Assembly: GCF_010645075.1 (NCBI RefSeq)
Contig: NZ_JAADZV010000015.1
Span: forward strand, 52,783 to 116,782
Length of the DNA: 64,000 bases
Origin: Flavobacterium limi
GTDB lineage: Bacteria; Bacteroidota; Bacteroidia; Flavobacteriales; Flavobacteriaceae
Reading direction: 5' to 3'
Every line of letters begins with the position of its first letter. The stretch's first letter is position 1. Positions 26,964 through 36,035 of this stretch are shown in pieces. The notes under the pieces are model-generated. The model was not told the DNA's origin. It was given only the letters and a program-made list of their open reading frames with translations, and did not search any database. The position numbers and the translations under genes were made by a program.

Positions 26964-26993
26964 TTGCAAAAATATAAAAAGATTGTATATTTG
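26964..26993 (+). promoter_or_regulatory. promoter of SRP RNA
   Basis: TTG (26964-26966), a 19-base spacer and an exact TATATTTG (26986-26993) form a full-consensus Bacteroidota promoter. The predicted start falls at the first bases of the RNA. Confidence 0.8.
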
Positions 26994-26997
26994 CACC

Positions 26998-27090
26998 GGC
27001 AAGTCCTACACGACCAGCTCCTGCAGACTCCCCCAGGATGGGAACATAGCAAGGGTACGTGGTTGAGCGGTGCGATGTAGGTCGCTTGCC
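26998..27090 (+). ncRNA. ffs: signal recognition particle RNA, small bacterial type
   Basis: The ends pair as GGCAAG (26998-27003) and CTTGCC (27085-27090), enclosing a long hairpin of about 93 nt. The apical part carries the conserved SRP domain IV signature: CAGGATG, the GGAA tetraloop, then CATAGCA, which binds Ffh. This orientation agrees with the full-consensus promoter just upstream and a T-run just downstream. The RNA guides membrane-protein-making ribosomes to the inner membrane. Confidence 0.93.
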
Positions 27091-27117
27091 ATTTTTTTAG
27101 AATTTATACAAAAGTAG

Positions 27118-27140
27118 TCTTCCTTCGGGAGGATTTTTTT
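27118..27140 (+). terminator. terminator with C(UUCG)G tetraloop
   Basis: CTTCC (27119-27123), loop TTCG and GGAGG (27128-27132) are followed by seven Ts. It lies 28 bases after the SRP RNA and is the probable end of its transcript, with the T-run at 27092-27098 as an earlier stop. Confidence 0.75.
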
Positions 27141-27260
27141 ATTTTTACCCCTGTCGAAAGTTAGAAGTTATATGTGAAAGGTTAGAAGTTTTACCTACTA
27201 CATAAAATTCTACACACAGACAAGCACTATTACTCATAACATTTAATATCTAACTTCAAA

Positions 27261-28064
27261 ATGAACAAAGTCGTTTTAATTACAGGTGGATCTTCAGGGA
27301 TTGGGAAATCAATTGGAGAATTTTTACATAAAAAAGGCTTCGTAGTTTATGGAACCAGTAGAAATCCTGAAAAAGTAGTAAATTCTGTTTTTCCACTTGT
27401 TGCTCTTGATGTTCGAAATGCGGAATCAATTAAAGCTGCTGTTTCTAAAATTATAGAAACTTCAGGTAGGCTTGATGTTGTAATTAATAATGCTGGTGTT
27501 GGAATTACAGGGCCTTTGGAAGAAATTCCGATGGAGGAAATCAAAAATAATTTTGAAACCAATTTTTTTGGTCCGATTGAAGTGATGAAATCTGTTTTGC
27601 CGCAGATGCGTGAACAGAAGTCGGGTTTGATTATCAATATTACTTCGATTGCAGCTTATATGGGACTGCCATATCGAAGTGTATATTCGGCTTCAAAAGG
27701 TGCTTTAGAGTTGATTACGGAAGCTTTACGTATGGAGGTAAAACAATTTGGTATTGAAATTACGAATGTTGCGCCAGGCGATTTTGCTACCAATATTGCT
27801 TCGGGGCGTTTTCATGCTCCGGTTATTAAGGGATCGGCTTATGAAAAAGTGTATGGTGATACGCTTGCTACAATGAATGAACATGTTGATGCGGGAAGTA
27901 ATCCGAATGAAATGGCGGAAGCTGTTTATAAAATTATGCAGCAGAAAAGCCCGAAAGTGCATTATAAAGTAGGGGTTTTTATGCAGAAGTTTTCCATTGT
28001 CTTAAAACGTGCGTTGCCGGATAAAGTGTATGAGAAAATGTTGATGAATCATTATAAATTGTAG
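27261..28064 (+). CDS. SDR family NAD(P)-dependent oxidoreductase
   Basis: A 267-residue classical short-chain dehydrogenase. The cofactor motif TGGSSGIGK is at the N-terminus; an Arg in GTSRNPEK after strand 2 suggests NADP. Then come NNAGVG, the Ser of INITSIAAYMG, and the catalytic pair in VYSASKGALE (Tyr-x3-Lys). The substrate is unknown. A small membrane-protein gene follows after 4 bases and is probably co-translated. Confidence 0.92.
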   Translation: MNKVVLITGGSSGIGKSIGEFLHKKGFVVYGTSRNPEKVVNSVFPLVALDVRNAESIKAAVSKIIETSGRLDVVINNAGVGITGPLEEIPMEEIKNNFETNFFGPIEVMKSVLPQMREQKSGLIINITSIAAYMGLPYRSVYSASKGALELITEALRMEVKQFGIEITNVAPGDFATNIASGRFHAPVIKGSAYEKVYGDTLATMNEHVDAGSNPNEMAEAVYKIMQQKSPKVHYKVGVFMQKFSIVLKRALPDKVYEKMLMNHYKL

Positions 28065-28068
28065 AATT

Positions 28069-28269
28069 ATGGATAAAATAACGGAATATCTACCTACTAT
28101 TTTAGGGGTTTTATTTTTGGTTTTTGTCTGGTTTATTATTAGAAGGATATTGAGTTCTATAAGTGATAAAATAAATAATGCAGAACTTTACAAAGCAGAT
28201 ACATTATCTGTTCTTGAAGAAATTAGAGATGAATTGAAAGAATTGAACAGAAACAATTCTTCTAAATAA
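28069..28269 (+). CDS. small single-pass membrane protein of unknown function
   Basis: A 66-residue protein with one hydrophobic helix near the N-terminus (TILGVLFLVFVWFIIR) and a charged helical tail (VLEEIRDELKELNRN) likely to form a coiled coil in the cytoplasm. It lies 4 bases after the SDR stop, which suggests coupling. I do not recognise a family. Confidence 0.7.
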   Translation: MDKITEYLPTILGVLFLVFVWFIIRRILSSISDKINNAELYKADTLSVLEEIRDELKELNRNNSSK

Positions 28270-28279
28270 TTTTTAATTG

Positions 28280-28287
28280 TAATTTTG
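28280..28287 (+). promoter_or_regulatory. putative -7 element upstream of tal
   Basis: TAATTTTG matches TAnnTTTG, but the transcript would have to cross the interspersed repeat (copy B) before reaching the transaldolase start. No -33 TTG at normal spacing. Confidence 0.3.
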
Positions 28288-28292
28288 CACCG

Positions 28293-28387
28293 GATTTGCG
28301 TGAGGGGGTGAAGCGGCATCCTTTTTATTTTTTTCTTTAAAAAATAAAAAGATACAGCGGAAGACCCGACCCTTGTGGTCACGCCCA
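28293..28387 (+). repeat. interspersed hairpin repeat, copy B
   Basis: Same architecture as copy A: GGTGAAGCGGCATCCTTTT, an inner AT hairpin (TATTTTTTTCTTTAAAAAATA), then AAAAGATACAGCGGAAGACC. The outer ends also pair (GCGTGA at 28298-28303 with TCACGC at 28379-28384). It lies between the small membrane protein and transaldolase genes. Confidence 0.8.
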
Positions 28388-28417
28388 AATTATGAACACA
28401 ATTAAATAAATATAATT

Positions 28418-29074
28418 ATGAAATTTTTTATTGATACAGCTAATTTAGCTCAGATTAAGGAAGCACAGGCTTTAGGTGTTTTGGATGGTGTAACGACTAA
28501 TCCGTCTTTGATGGCAAAAGAAGGAATTACCGGAAAAAACAACATTTTGAAGCATTATGTTGACATCTGTAATCTTGTTGATGGAGATGTAAGTGCTGAA
28601 GTAAATGCACTGGATTTTGACGGAATGGTGAAAGAAGGTGAAGAGTTAGCTGAATTGCACGATCAGATTGTAGTAAAACTGCCTATGACAAAAGAAGGTG
28701 TTATGGCTGCAAAATATTTTTCTGATAAAGGAATCAAAACAAACGTAACTCTTGTGTTTTCTGCAGGTCAGGCTTTATTGGCTGCAAAAGCGGGAGCAAC
28801 TTATGTTTCACCTTTTATTGGCCGTTTGGATGATGTTTCTACAGACGGATTGAATCTGATTCAGGAAATTAGAGAAATCTATGATAACTACGGATATGAA
28901 ACTCAAATTTTGGCAGCTTCTGTGCGTCACACTATGCATATCGTAAACTGTGCTAAAATTGGTGCAGATGTTATGACAGGACCATTATCGGCAATTGCAG
29001 GATTGTTGAAACATCCGTTAACAGATATCGGATTAGCTCAGTTTGTTGCTGATTTTGAGAAAGGTAACAAATAA
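28418..29074 (+). CDS. transaldolase / fructose-6-phosphate aldolase family
   Basis: A 218-residue class I aldolase of the short TalC/FSA type. Visible features: MKFFIDTANL start, GVTTNPSLM, the Schiff-base Lys in VVKLPMTKEG (about residue 87), and the C-terminal AASVRHTMHI. It acts either as transaldolase in the pentose phosphate pathway or as fructose-6-phosphate aldolase; the sequence alone does not separate them. Three hairpins follow, the last a strong terminator. Confidence 0.93.
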   Translation: MKFFIDTANLAQIKEAQALGVLDGVTTNPSLMAKEGITGKNNILKHYVDICNLVDGDVSAEVNALDFDGMVKEGEELAELHDQIVVKLPMTKEGVMAAKYFSDKGIKTNVTLVFSAGQALLAAKAGATYVSPFIGRLDDVSTDGLNLIQEIREIYDNYGYETQILAASVRHTMHIVNCAKIGADVMTGPLSAIAGLLKHPLTDIGLAQFVADFEKGNK

Positions 29075-29116
29075 CACTTGAATCTCATAAAACAAGTGTT
29101 TACATTTAGTAAACAA
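29073..29116 (+). repeat. tandem small hairpins after transaldolase
   Basis: AACACTTG (29073-29080) pairs with CAAGTGTT (29093-29100). Overlapping its end, TGTTTAC and GTAAACA (29098-29116) form a second small hairpin. Both precede the main terminator and may protect the mRNA 3' end. Confidence 0.5.
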
Positions 29117-29130
29117 TGCTTGTAATTAAA

Positions 29131-29175
29131 AAATCCCGTATTGCAAACTATTTGTAATACGGGATTTTATCTGTT
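29131..29175 (+). terminator. intrinsic terminator after transaldolase
   Basis: A 17-bp stem (29131-29147 and 29151-29167) with core AATCCCGTATT and one G-U pair closes a 3-base loop and runs into T-rich sequence. It also sits just before the tail of the convergent MFS gene. Confidence 0.9.
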
Positions 29176-29186
29176 TTTTTGCTAGC

Positions 29187-30656
29187 TTAGTGTCCTCCCC
29201 CTTCGCTTACAACGTGAGCAATGCCTTGTTTTTTTAATATTTTAGGGCAATAAAAACCGTAAAATGCCAAATACGCAAAACCAAGAAGCGGGATAACATA
29301 TGAAAAATGTGTATACGTTATTCCTAATATTCCTTCCGGATGTGTTGCGTCTAAATCGCAGATACTTCCCTGAACCAATGGGATAACTCCTCCTCCAAGA
29401 ATCATCATGATTAAGAATGAAGAAGCTTTTCCAGTGTTTTTTCCTAATCCTGCGATCGCTAAATCGAAGATTGAAGGCCACATGATAGATAAGAATAAAC
29501 CGCCTGAAATGAAGAAGAATTTAGCAATTTCAGGATTTGGCCAAAATAATCCAAATACCATCATTAATAATCCTGAAATTCCGAAAAGCATTAAAGTTTT
29601 TCCGGCGTTTTTACCTCCTACAAAACTTACTGCTATGAATAGTAAAATCCAGATTGGGTAAATGTAAAATGTGGAGACATCATGTGCAGCAAAAATATTA
29701 GCTCCAATAATTACTCCAAAAGCAAGAGCAGGCACAATAAATTTAAGAGCTGTATTTACAAGATTTGATGTATTGAAAACGTTTACACCGCCATTCCAGC
29801 GGCCTATCATTAAACTTCCCCAGTATAATGCAATGAATGGAGCGATAGCGTCTTCTAATACGTTTCCGAATTCTGTTGTGTGTAATAATGCAGGTAAGTT
29901 ACTGATGATTGTAACCTCTGTTCCTACATAAATAAAGATTCCTAACATTCCTAAATATAGCTGAGGATAGTCAAGAATATTAAAACTAGTATGTTTGTTT
30001 TCTATTTTAGCTTCTTCTATTTTAGCAGGATCCTCAATTTTAGAAAAATACATAAAAATAGCTACGACTATAAAGGCAGCGCCTAAGATGATAAAAGGCA
30101 ATTTGATGTCTTCAAGAGAGAGGTTTGTTTTTTTATTATCACCCATTCCAAACAATGCAATTCCTAATAAGATTGCCCCAATTGTTGTTCCGAAAGAATT
30201 TATACCTCCCGCCAATGTTAAACGGTGTGCTCCGGTTTCAGGGCTTCCCATTTTAATAGCTAGAGGATTAGCGACAATTTGCTGAATAGAAAATCCTAGT
30301 CCCACTGTAAACAGGGCAGTTAAAAAGAATGGAAAACTTTCCATTGTAGCAGCAGGAACAAATAAAAATGAACCAACTGCAGAGAGAAGTAAGCCGGCCG
30401 CGAGTGTTTTTTTGTATCCGAATTTTTGTAAGACATCTGATTTTAGTGATACTAAAAAGAAAATTATGGACCCCACAAAATAGGCGGCATAAAAAGCCCA
30501 GGCAACTAGTTGTGATTGTACCTGAGATAGTGTAAATACTTTTTTGAATACGGGAATCAGGATGTCATTGGCAGAACCAACAAAACCCCAAAAGAAAAAG
30601 ACAATTATTAGTGAAATAAATTGCCCCCATTTGGTTTGTACATTTTCTGAATTCAT
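29187..30656 (-). CDS. sugar MFS transporter (FHS family), probable GlcNAc importer
   Basis: A 489-residue inner-membrane permease with about 12 hydrophobic helices, of the fucose/glucose-galactose/GlcNAc (FHS) type. I start it at the ATG giving MNSENVQTKWGQF; an upstream ATG at 30743 would add 29 Lys/Thr-rich residues that do not look native. Characteristic pieces are FFFWGFVGSANDILIPVF and NPLAIKMGSPETGAHRL. It is encoded next to the GlcNAc locus regulators, so GlcNAc is the likely substrate. It ends with a His-rich tail. Confidence 0.88.
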   Translation of the reverse strand: MNSENVQTKWGQFISLIIVFFFWGFVGSANDILIPVFKKVFTLSQVQSQLVAWAFYAAYFVGSIIFFLVSLKSDVLQKFGYKKTLAAGLLLSAVGSFLFVPAATMESFPFFLTALFTVGLGFSIQQIVANPLAIKMGSPETGAHRLTLAGGINSFGTTIGAILLGIALFGMGDNKKTNLSLEDIKLPFIILGAAFIVVAIFMYFSKIEDPAKIEEAKIENKHTSFNILDYPQLYLGMLGIFIYVGTEVTIISNLPALLHTTEFGNVLEDAIAPFIALYWGSLMIGRWNGGVNVFNTSNLVNTALKFIVPALAFGVIIGANIFAAHDVSTFYIYPIWILLFIAVSFVGGKNAGKTLMLFGISGLLMMVFGLFWPNPEIAKFFFISGGLFLSIMWPSIFDLAIAGLGKNTGKASSFLIMMILGGGVIPLVQGSICDLDATHPEGILGITYTHFSYVIPLLGFAYLAFYGFYCPKILKKQGIAHVVSEGGGH

Positions 30657-30825
30657 GTGTAATAAAGTTTTTTTTAGTTTTTTAGTGGTTTTTAAAGTCG
30701 TAAATATATTTGTTACAATTTTTAAAAAAAAATAAAAAAGCATAAAAAATGCAGAAATTATACAAACAACATAATTTATTCAACAATGTGTTATTATTTT
30801 GAAAGTAACGATATCGATTTAGTGA

Positions 30826-31527
30826 TTATTCCAAAATTTTGTTTTTTACATCTTTGCTGTAATTTCTACCTATGGGAATGGTGTAAGATAAAATTTGAAT
30901 TCGGTTTCCTTCAATCGACTTAACTTTATTAAGAGCAATTACATACGATTTGTGAATTCGCATAAATTTGTCATTAGGCAATTCTTCTGATTGGGAAGTG
31001 AGGGATTTATGAGTAATGTAAGTTTTATCAGAAGTGACAATTTTGATATATTCTTTCATTCCTTCAACAAACAAAATTTCTTCAATATTAATTTTCATCA
31101 TTTTTTTATCGACTTTAATAAAAATATGCGAATCGCCTTTTGCTGCTTCTGTTTTAATATTGTTCTTTGAATTGTATTCGGTAGTGATTTTGTTTATACA
31201 CTTAATGAATCTTGGTAGCGGAATTGGTTTTACCAAATAATCCAGAACGTCAAGGTCATAGCTTTCGGCGGCAAATTCCCTAAAAGCAGTTGTAATGATC
31301 ACTTTTGTTTTGTTTTCGATTAAGCTGATTAATTCAAAACCTGTCATCATGGGCATATTAATATCTAAAAAAACAGCATCGACAGGTGTACTGTTTATAA
31401 AATCCAGTGCTTCTAAAGAATTATTAAATGTACCTATAACCTCAAAGTCAGGAAAATTGGTAAAGTAATTTTGTAAAACTTTAATAGCTAAAGGTTCATC
31501 GTCGATTAATAAGCATTTAATCTTCAT
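30826..31527 (-). CDS. LytTR-family response regulator
   Basis: A 233-residue DNA-binding response regulator. The receiver domain has the acidic pocket near LLIDDEPLA, the phospho-acceptor Asp in AVFLDINMPMM and the Lys of YLVKP. The C-terminal LytTR domain (from about residue 130) has IEEILFVEGMKEYIKI, FMRIHKSYVIALNKV and a final PIGRNYSKDVK. It overlaps the kinase gene by 11 bases, so the two are translationally coupled. It probably controls the susC and nagB units, which share a control region. Confidence 0.93.
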   Translation of the reverse strand: MKIKCLLIDDEPLAIKVLQNYFTNFPDFEVIGTFNNSLEALDFINSTPVDAVFLDINMPMMTGFELISLIENKTKVIITTAFREFAAESYDLDVLDYLVKPIPLPRFIKCINKITTEYNSKNNIKTEAAKGDSHIFIKVDKKMMKINIEEILFVEGMKEYIKIVTSDKTYITHKSLTSQSEELPNDKFMRIHKSYVIALNKVKSIEGNRIQILSYTIPIGRNYSKDVKNKILE

Positions 31528-32569
31528 TATGAATAGGTATTTGCAAACTTATTATATAATAATTTAGCTTGGTTTTGTATTTTAGGCTAAAATTATTCTT
31601 GTAAATTAATTTTAATCTTTTCTTGGTATTCACTAAGCCGATACCACCTTTAGGATTATTTTTTTGTGAAATTACAAAATTATTAAGGATTTCAAAATGC
31701 AGTATTTTATGGTCAATAATTTTGCAGTTTATTTTAATCTTTAGATTCTGATTATTCAATCCTCCATGTTTAAAGGCGTTTTCAACTAGCGAAATAAAAA
31801 TTAAAGGAGGGACTTTTATGTCCTCAATATTGGATTCCAGGTTAATAGCAACTTCAACATTTTTAAAACGGAGTTTTTCGATTTCGATATAATTCTGAAT
31901 ATAATCTATTTCTTTTATCAGAGGTACAGATTTAGTACCCTTTACATCATATAAAACATATTCCATGAGATTTGATAATTTAATAATCACATCAGGAACT
32001 TTATCGGAAGACTCTAATGACAATGCATATAAGTTATTCAGCGTATTAAAGAAAAAGTGAGGCTGAATCTGATTTTCGAGATATTTAAGTTTTATTTTAA
32101 ATTGATTTTCCCGTAATGATCTGTTTCTTTCTCTTTCTCGAAGCCAGGTTAATGTCAGATAAACAGATGATGCCATGGCTAATACATATAGTTCACCAAT
32201 GCATACTGCAAGAATATGATTGATATCAAAAGGCTGATATTCACGATTCGCCTCCGGCCAGATATTTTCAGAAATAATATAATAGGTAAGTGCCGTTTTG
32301 AGTAAATAGACTGTAAAAAGACTAACTAATAGTGCAATGGTATATTTAAAATATTTTTGTTTTAAAACATACCGACGGACCAAAACAAAAAGATTGAAGT
32401 AGACTAAAGGTATATGCAGTGAAAATTCAATTAGGTTTGACTTAAATGAATAATCGTAATCATTAAAGTAGGCACCCCATCTTAAAAAATTCAGTGTAAA
32501 ATAACTCCCCCAGAACCAGATATGATTTCGAAGTTTAATATCAAAATTTAATTTTTGAATTTCACTCAA
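31517..32569 (-). CDS. LytS/YehU-type sensor histidine kinase
   Basis: A 350-residue kinase with about four transmembrane helices in the first 145 residues and no large periplasmic domain. It then has the His_kinase domain: the phospho-acceptor H in QIQPHFFFNTLNNLYAL, the N-box VENAFKHGG and a G-box GGIGLVNTKKRL. Such kinases pair with LytTR regulators, and the two genes overlap. The sensed ligand may lie in the membrane or come from the periplasm. Confidence 0.92.
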   Translation of the reverse strand: MSEIQKLNFDIKLRNHIWFWGSYFTLNFLRWGAYFNDYDYSFKSNLIEFSLHIPLVYFNLFVLVRRYVLKQKYFKYTIALLVSLFTVYLLKTALTYYIISENIWPEANREYQPFDINHILAVCIGELYVLAMASSVYLTLTWLRERERNRSLRENQFKIKLKYLENQIQPHFFFNTLNNLYALSLESSDKVPDVIIKLSNLMEYVLYDVKGTKSVPLIKEIDYIQNYIEIEKLRFKNVEVAINLESNIEDIKVPPLIFISLVENAFKHGGLNNQNLKIKINCKIIDHKILHFEILNNFVISQKNNPKGGIGLVNTKKRLKLIYKNNFSLKYKTKLNYYIISLQIPIHNED

Positions 32570-32831
32570 TTTAGTAATGGATTAGGTATATTGTGGTTGG
32601 TTTAATTATTATGCAACTTTAAACAATTACTTGGTCAAACGCAATTTTTTTAAATAAAATTTTATAAAATTCTATAAACCGTGTATTATTTTGATAAGAT
32701 AACGTTTTCGTAAAACGTATTATTGATTGTTTTATGTCGTTGGTTTAAAGTTTGGAGCTGTTGGTATAAATTATTTTTTTTAACAATCCCTTAAGAATAA
32801 ATTTACACCATAACTAACAAAATAAATAAAC
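32570..32831. other. control region between kinase and susC
   Basis: This 262-base divergent gap holds a palindrome (32702-32718), the 94-nt element shared with nagB (32712-32805) and, within it, a one-mismatch -7 element. No open frame of note. Confidence 0.6.
32712..32805 (+). promoter_or_regulatory. shared 94-nt control region, susC copy
   Basis: This stretch aligns without gaps to the region before nagB; by hand count 71 of 94 positions match. It carries GTTTAAA and TATAAAT words, a T-run, AATCC and a terminal TAAATTTA (-7 like, 32798-32805). No -33 TTG is present, as expected for an activator-dependent promoter. Repeated GTT words spaced about 10 bases could be LytTR sites. The susC ATG follows 26 bases later. 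Confidence 0.65.
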
Positions 32832-35800
32832 ATGAAAAAAATTTTATTAATCTTTATGATTGTTTTTACAGCGCAGGTTTCGCTTGCTCAGGTAAAAAAT
32901 GTCAAGGGTTTGATTACAGATTCTGATGGGATGCCGTTACCAGGGGCATCTGTTTCTGTGCAAGGTGGCCAAAAAGGTACTACTACCGATTTTGACGGTT
33001 TGTACTCAATTGATGTACAAACCGGACAAACATTAATTTTTAGCTATGTAGGTCTTGAAACACAAAAGATAGTTGTTGGAGATGCTGCTGCAATTAATGT
33101 AAAAATGAAACTGGCGGCATCAAATTCTTTAAATGAAGTTGTGGTTACAGCATTAGGTATTAAAAGACAAAAGAAAGAACTGGGATACGCAGTCCAGGAT
33201 CTTAAAGGAGACCAATTAAATAAAGTTATTACTACGAACGTTGCTACCGCGCTTTCAGGTAAGGTTGCCGGTGTTGATGTTTCTATTCCGGCCACTGGAG
33301 TGGGAGGATCAACGAGAGTTATTATTAGAGGTATTTCGAGTATTGGTGAAAGCAATCAGCCACTTTATATTGTAGATGGAGTTCCTATTGATAACTCAGG
33401 TTTGAACAATGATACTGCTGCTAACAGTAAATGGTTTGACGGAAGAGATAACGGAGACGGAATTTCAAGTATTAATCCAAATAATATTGAAAGCTTAACT
33501 GTACTTAAAGGAGCTGCTGCTGCTGCATTATACGGATCCCGGGCTTTAAATGGTGTTATTCTTATTACAACTAAAAAAGGAAGCAAAGGCAAGTTACAGG
33601 TAGAGCTTACAAGTGGTGTAAGTTTTGACAGAGTAGATGCTAAATATGCTGACTATCAGACTGAATATGGTTCCGGATCAAATGGTACTTTACCGGATCC
33701 TACAAAAGCACCTACTGAAATATACAGTTACACTACAAATGCATGGGGGCCTAAGTTCTCTGAAAGTGTGGGGCAGCAAATAAAAATATTTGATGGCTCT
33801 ATGAAACCGTACGCCAGAGTTGAGAATAATATTCAGGACTTTTTCAAAACCGGAGTTACACTTTCAAACGGAATATCATTATCAGCAGGAAGCGAGAATG
33901 CTTTTGTTCGTTTCGGATATAACAACCTGACAAATGATGACGTTATTCCGGAATCTGGCTTAGAAAGAAATGATGCTAGTTTAAACGGAACTATAAAATC
34001 AGATAAATTTACTTTGGCTGCAAACGTAAATTACATGGTTGAAAATACACAGAACAGACCAGGATTAGGAGATTCACCAAATAACGTTGGTTATTCATTA
34101 AGCTCATTAGCACCAAGTTTCGATCAGGCATGGTTAAAAAATTATAAAAACGAAGAAACTGGTCAAATTTATCCATGGAACAATAATGTGTACCAGTTAA
34201 ACCCATATTTTACTACACAGGAAAATCATAACTCATCTGTAAAAAATCGTTTTATTGGAAATGTTACCGGAACTTATCAGTTAAAAAACTGGGTAGGATT
34301 GACATTTAGAACTGGTTTAGACAGCTATGCTTTCAGTTCTAAAGACTTTATGGAAGCAGGAAGTACATGGCCGGGAAGAGATGAAGGGTACTTAGGACTT
34401 GATAATATAAATGTTTCAGAGATGAACACGGATATTATTGCCACTTTTAGTGATATAAAATTAGCTACAGACTTTACTTTTTCAGGAATTTTAGGTACAG
34501 GAAGAAGAGATTTTAAAAGAGAGCAAAATTCAAGATTCGGAACTAAAATTATTGAGCCGGGTACAGAATATATCAGCAACTTTGTAAACCAGACTGAAAA
34601 TGCTCCTGTAGTAACAAGAACCAGAACAAACTCAGTTTACGGTTCTGCTAAATTTGATTACAAAGGATATTTATATGCTGAATTTACTGGAAGAAATGAC
34701 TGGTTCAGTGTGATCAATAAAGATGCTTTTTATCCTGCAGCTTCGTTAGGCTTCATCTTTTCTGATGCTTTAAAGATTCAGAATGATACATTCAGCTATG
34801 GAAAATTCAGAGCTTCATGGGCGCAGGTTTCAAATGCACCGGGAGCGTATAAAAATGCACTAAATTATACTACTTTTTCATCTTATGACGGACAAAGTGT
34901 CGTTAATATTAAAAACTCTGCAGCACCAAATGCGAATTTGACTTATCAGTCTAAAACAGGAGTGGAATTTGGAATTGAAACAGCATTCTTTAAAAACAGA
35001 TTAAAAGCAGATATTACGGTTTACCGTGAAGATACTGCTGATCAGACTCTTGATTTGGCTTCATCTGCAACATCTGGATATGAATTCCTTTCTGTAAATG
35101 CAGGACAATTAAGAAATGAAGGTATTGAGATTTTCTTATCAGGAACTCCAATCAAAACGGATAGCTTCGAATGGGGAATTGATCTGAACTTTTCGAAAAA
35201 CAAAAACTCTATTATATCTTTACACCCGGATATTAATACGTATGCTATTTCTGAAGCTCGTTGGGCCGGAGCTGCTATTGTAGCTCAGGTTGGAGGTCAG
35301 TATGGAACTATCATCGGAAGGGATTTTCTAAGAACTCCTTCAGGTGAGAAAATAGTAGATGCAAACGGTATGCCTTTATTCACAGATTCTAAAGTGGCTT
35401 TAGGAAAAGGACTTCCTGACTGGTCTGCCGGTTTAACTAACAGATTCTCTTATAAAGGAATTACACTTCAGTTTTTAATTGATATGAAATTTGGAATGGA
35501 TGTATATTCTATGACCAATTCATTAGCTGCACAAAAAGGACTTTTAGATATCACTACTGAAGGCAGGGATGCTTACAATGCAGCTAGAGCAGAAGCAGTT
35601 GCAAACGATCCTAATTTTAGCCAGGCCACATGGGTTCCTACTGCTGGTTATGTAGCGCAAGGTGTTGTAAATACAGGAACTGCTGCTAATCCTGTATATG
35701 TAGAAAATACTAAACCTGTAAATCCACAGGATTATTGGACTACTGTTTTCAACAATACACCTGCCCCTTTTATTTATGACGCTTCTTACGTAAAATTGAG

Positions 35801-36023
35801 AGAAGTAAGTTTAGGTTATACGATACCAAAGAGTGTTTTTAGCGGAGCAAAAATCAGTTCAGTTTATGTGTCTGCATTCGCAAGAAATTTATTGACTTTT
35901 AATAAGGATTTACCAAACGTTGACCCGGAATCTATGTATACTTCCGGTAATGGTCAGGGATTTGAATATGGTTCACTGCCATTCAGACAATCGTATGGTT
36001 TTAATATTAAAGTTGCATTCTAA
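32832..36023 (+). CDS. SusC/RagA-type TonB-linked outer-membrane transporter
   Basis: A 1063-residue outer-membrane importer of oligosaccharides. Domains in order: signal peptide ending SLAQ; carboxypeptidase-D-like beta-sandwich (VKGLITDSDGMPLPGASV); TonB-box region around SLNEVVVTALG; plug domain with the SusC signature (IRGISSIGESNQPLYIVDGVPI); and a 22-strand barrel ending in NIKVAF. It sits 12 bases before the SusD-like gene and forms the lidded pair with it. Chitin-derived or other GlcNAc oligomers are the likely cargo from the neighbouring enzymes. Confidence 0.96.
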   Translation: MKKILLIFMIVFTAQVSLAQVKNVKGLITDSDGMPLPGASVSVQGGQKGTTTDFDGLYSIDVQTGQTLIFSYVGLETQKIVVGDAAAINVKMKLAASNSLNEVVVTALGIKRQKKELGYAVQDLKGDQLNKVITTNVATALSGKVAGVDVSIPATGVGGSTRVIIRGISSIGESNQPLYIVDGVPIDNSGLNNDTAANSKWFDGRDNGDGISSINPNNIESLTVLKGAAAAALYGSRALNGVILITTKKGSKGKLQVELTSGVSFDRVDAKYADYQTEYGSGSNGTLPDPTKAPTEIYSYTTNAWGPKFSESVGQQIKIFDGSMKPYARVENNIQDFFKTGVTLSNGISLSAGSENAFVRFGYNNLTNDDVIPESGLERNDASLNGTIKSDKFTLAANVNYMVENTQNRPGLGDSPNNVGYSLSSLAPSFDQAWLKNYKNEETGQIYPWNNNVYQLNPYFTTQENHNSSVKNRFIGNVTGTYQLKNWVGLTFRTGLDSYAFSSKDFMEAGSTWPGRDEGYLGLDNINVSEMNTDIIATFSDIKLATDFTFSGILGTGRRDFKREQNSRFGTKIIEPGTEYISNFVNQTENAPVVTRTRTNSVYGSAKFDYKGYLYAEFTGRNDWFSVINKDAFYPAASLGFIFSDALKIQNDTFSYGKFRASWAQVSNAPGAYKNALNYTTFSSYDGQSVVNIKNSAAPNANLTYQSKTGVEFGIETAFFKNRLKADITVYREDTADQTLDLASSATSGYEFLSVNAGQLRNEGIEIFLSGTPIKTDSFEWGIDLNFSKNKNSIISLHPDINTYAISEARWAGAAIVAQVGGQYGTIIGRDFLRTPSGEKIVDANGMPLFTDSKVALGKGLPDWSAGLTNRFSYKGITLQFLIDMKFGMDVYSMTNSLAAQKGLLDITTEGRDAYNAARAEAVANDPNFSQATWVPTAGYVAQGVVNTGTAANPVYVENTKPVNPQDYWTTVFNNTPAPFIYDASYVKLREVSLGYTIPKSVFSGAKISSVYVSAFARNLLTFNKDLPNVDPESMYTSGNGQGFEYGSLPFRQSYGFNIKVAF

Positions 36024-36035
36024 AAAAAAGAAATT

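Noticed and set aside
30740..30752. GCAT-ATGC hairpin as terminator of the LytTR regulator gene
   Set aside because: The stem is only 4 bp. The T-rich stretch on the minus strand is suggestive but the hairpin is too weak to call.
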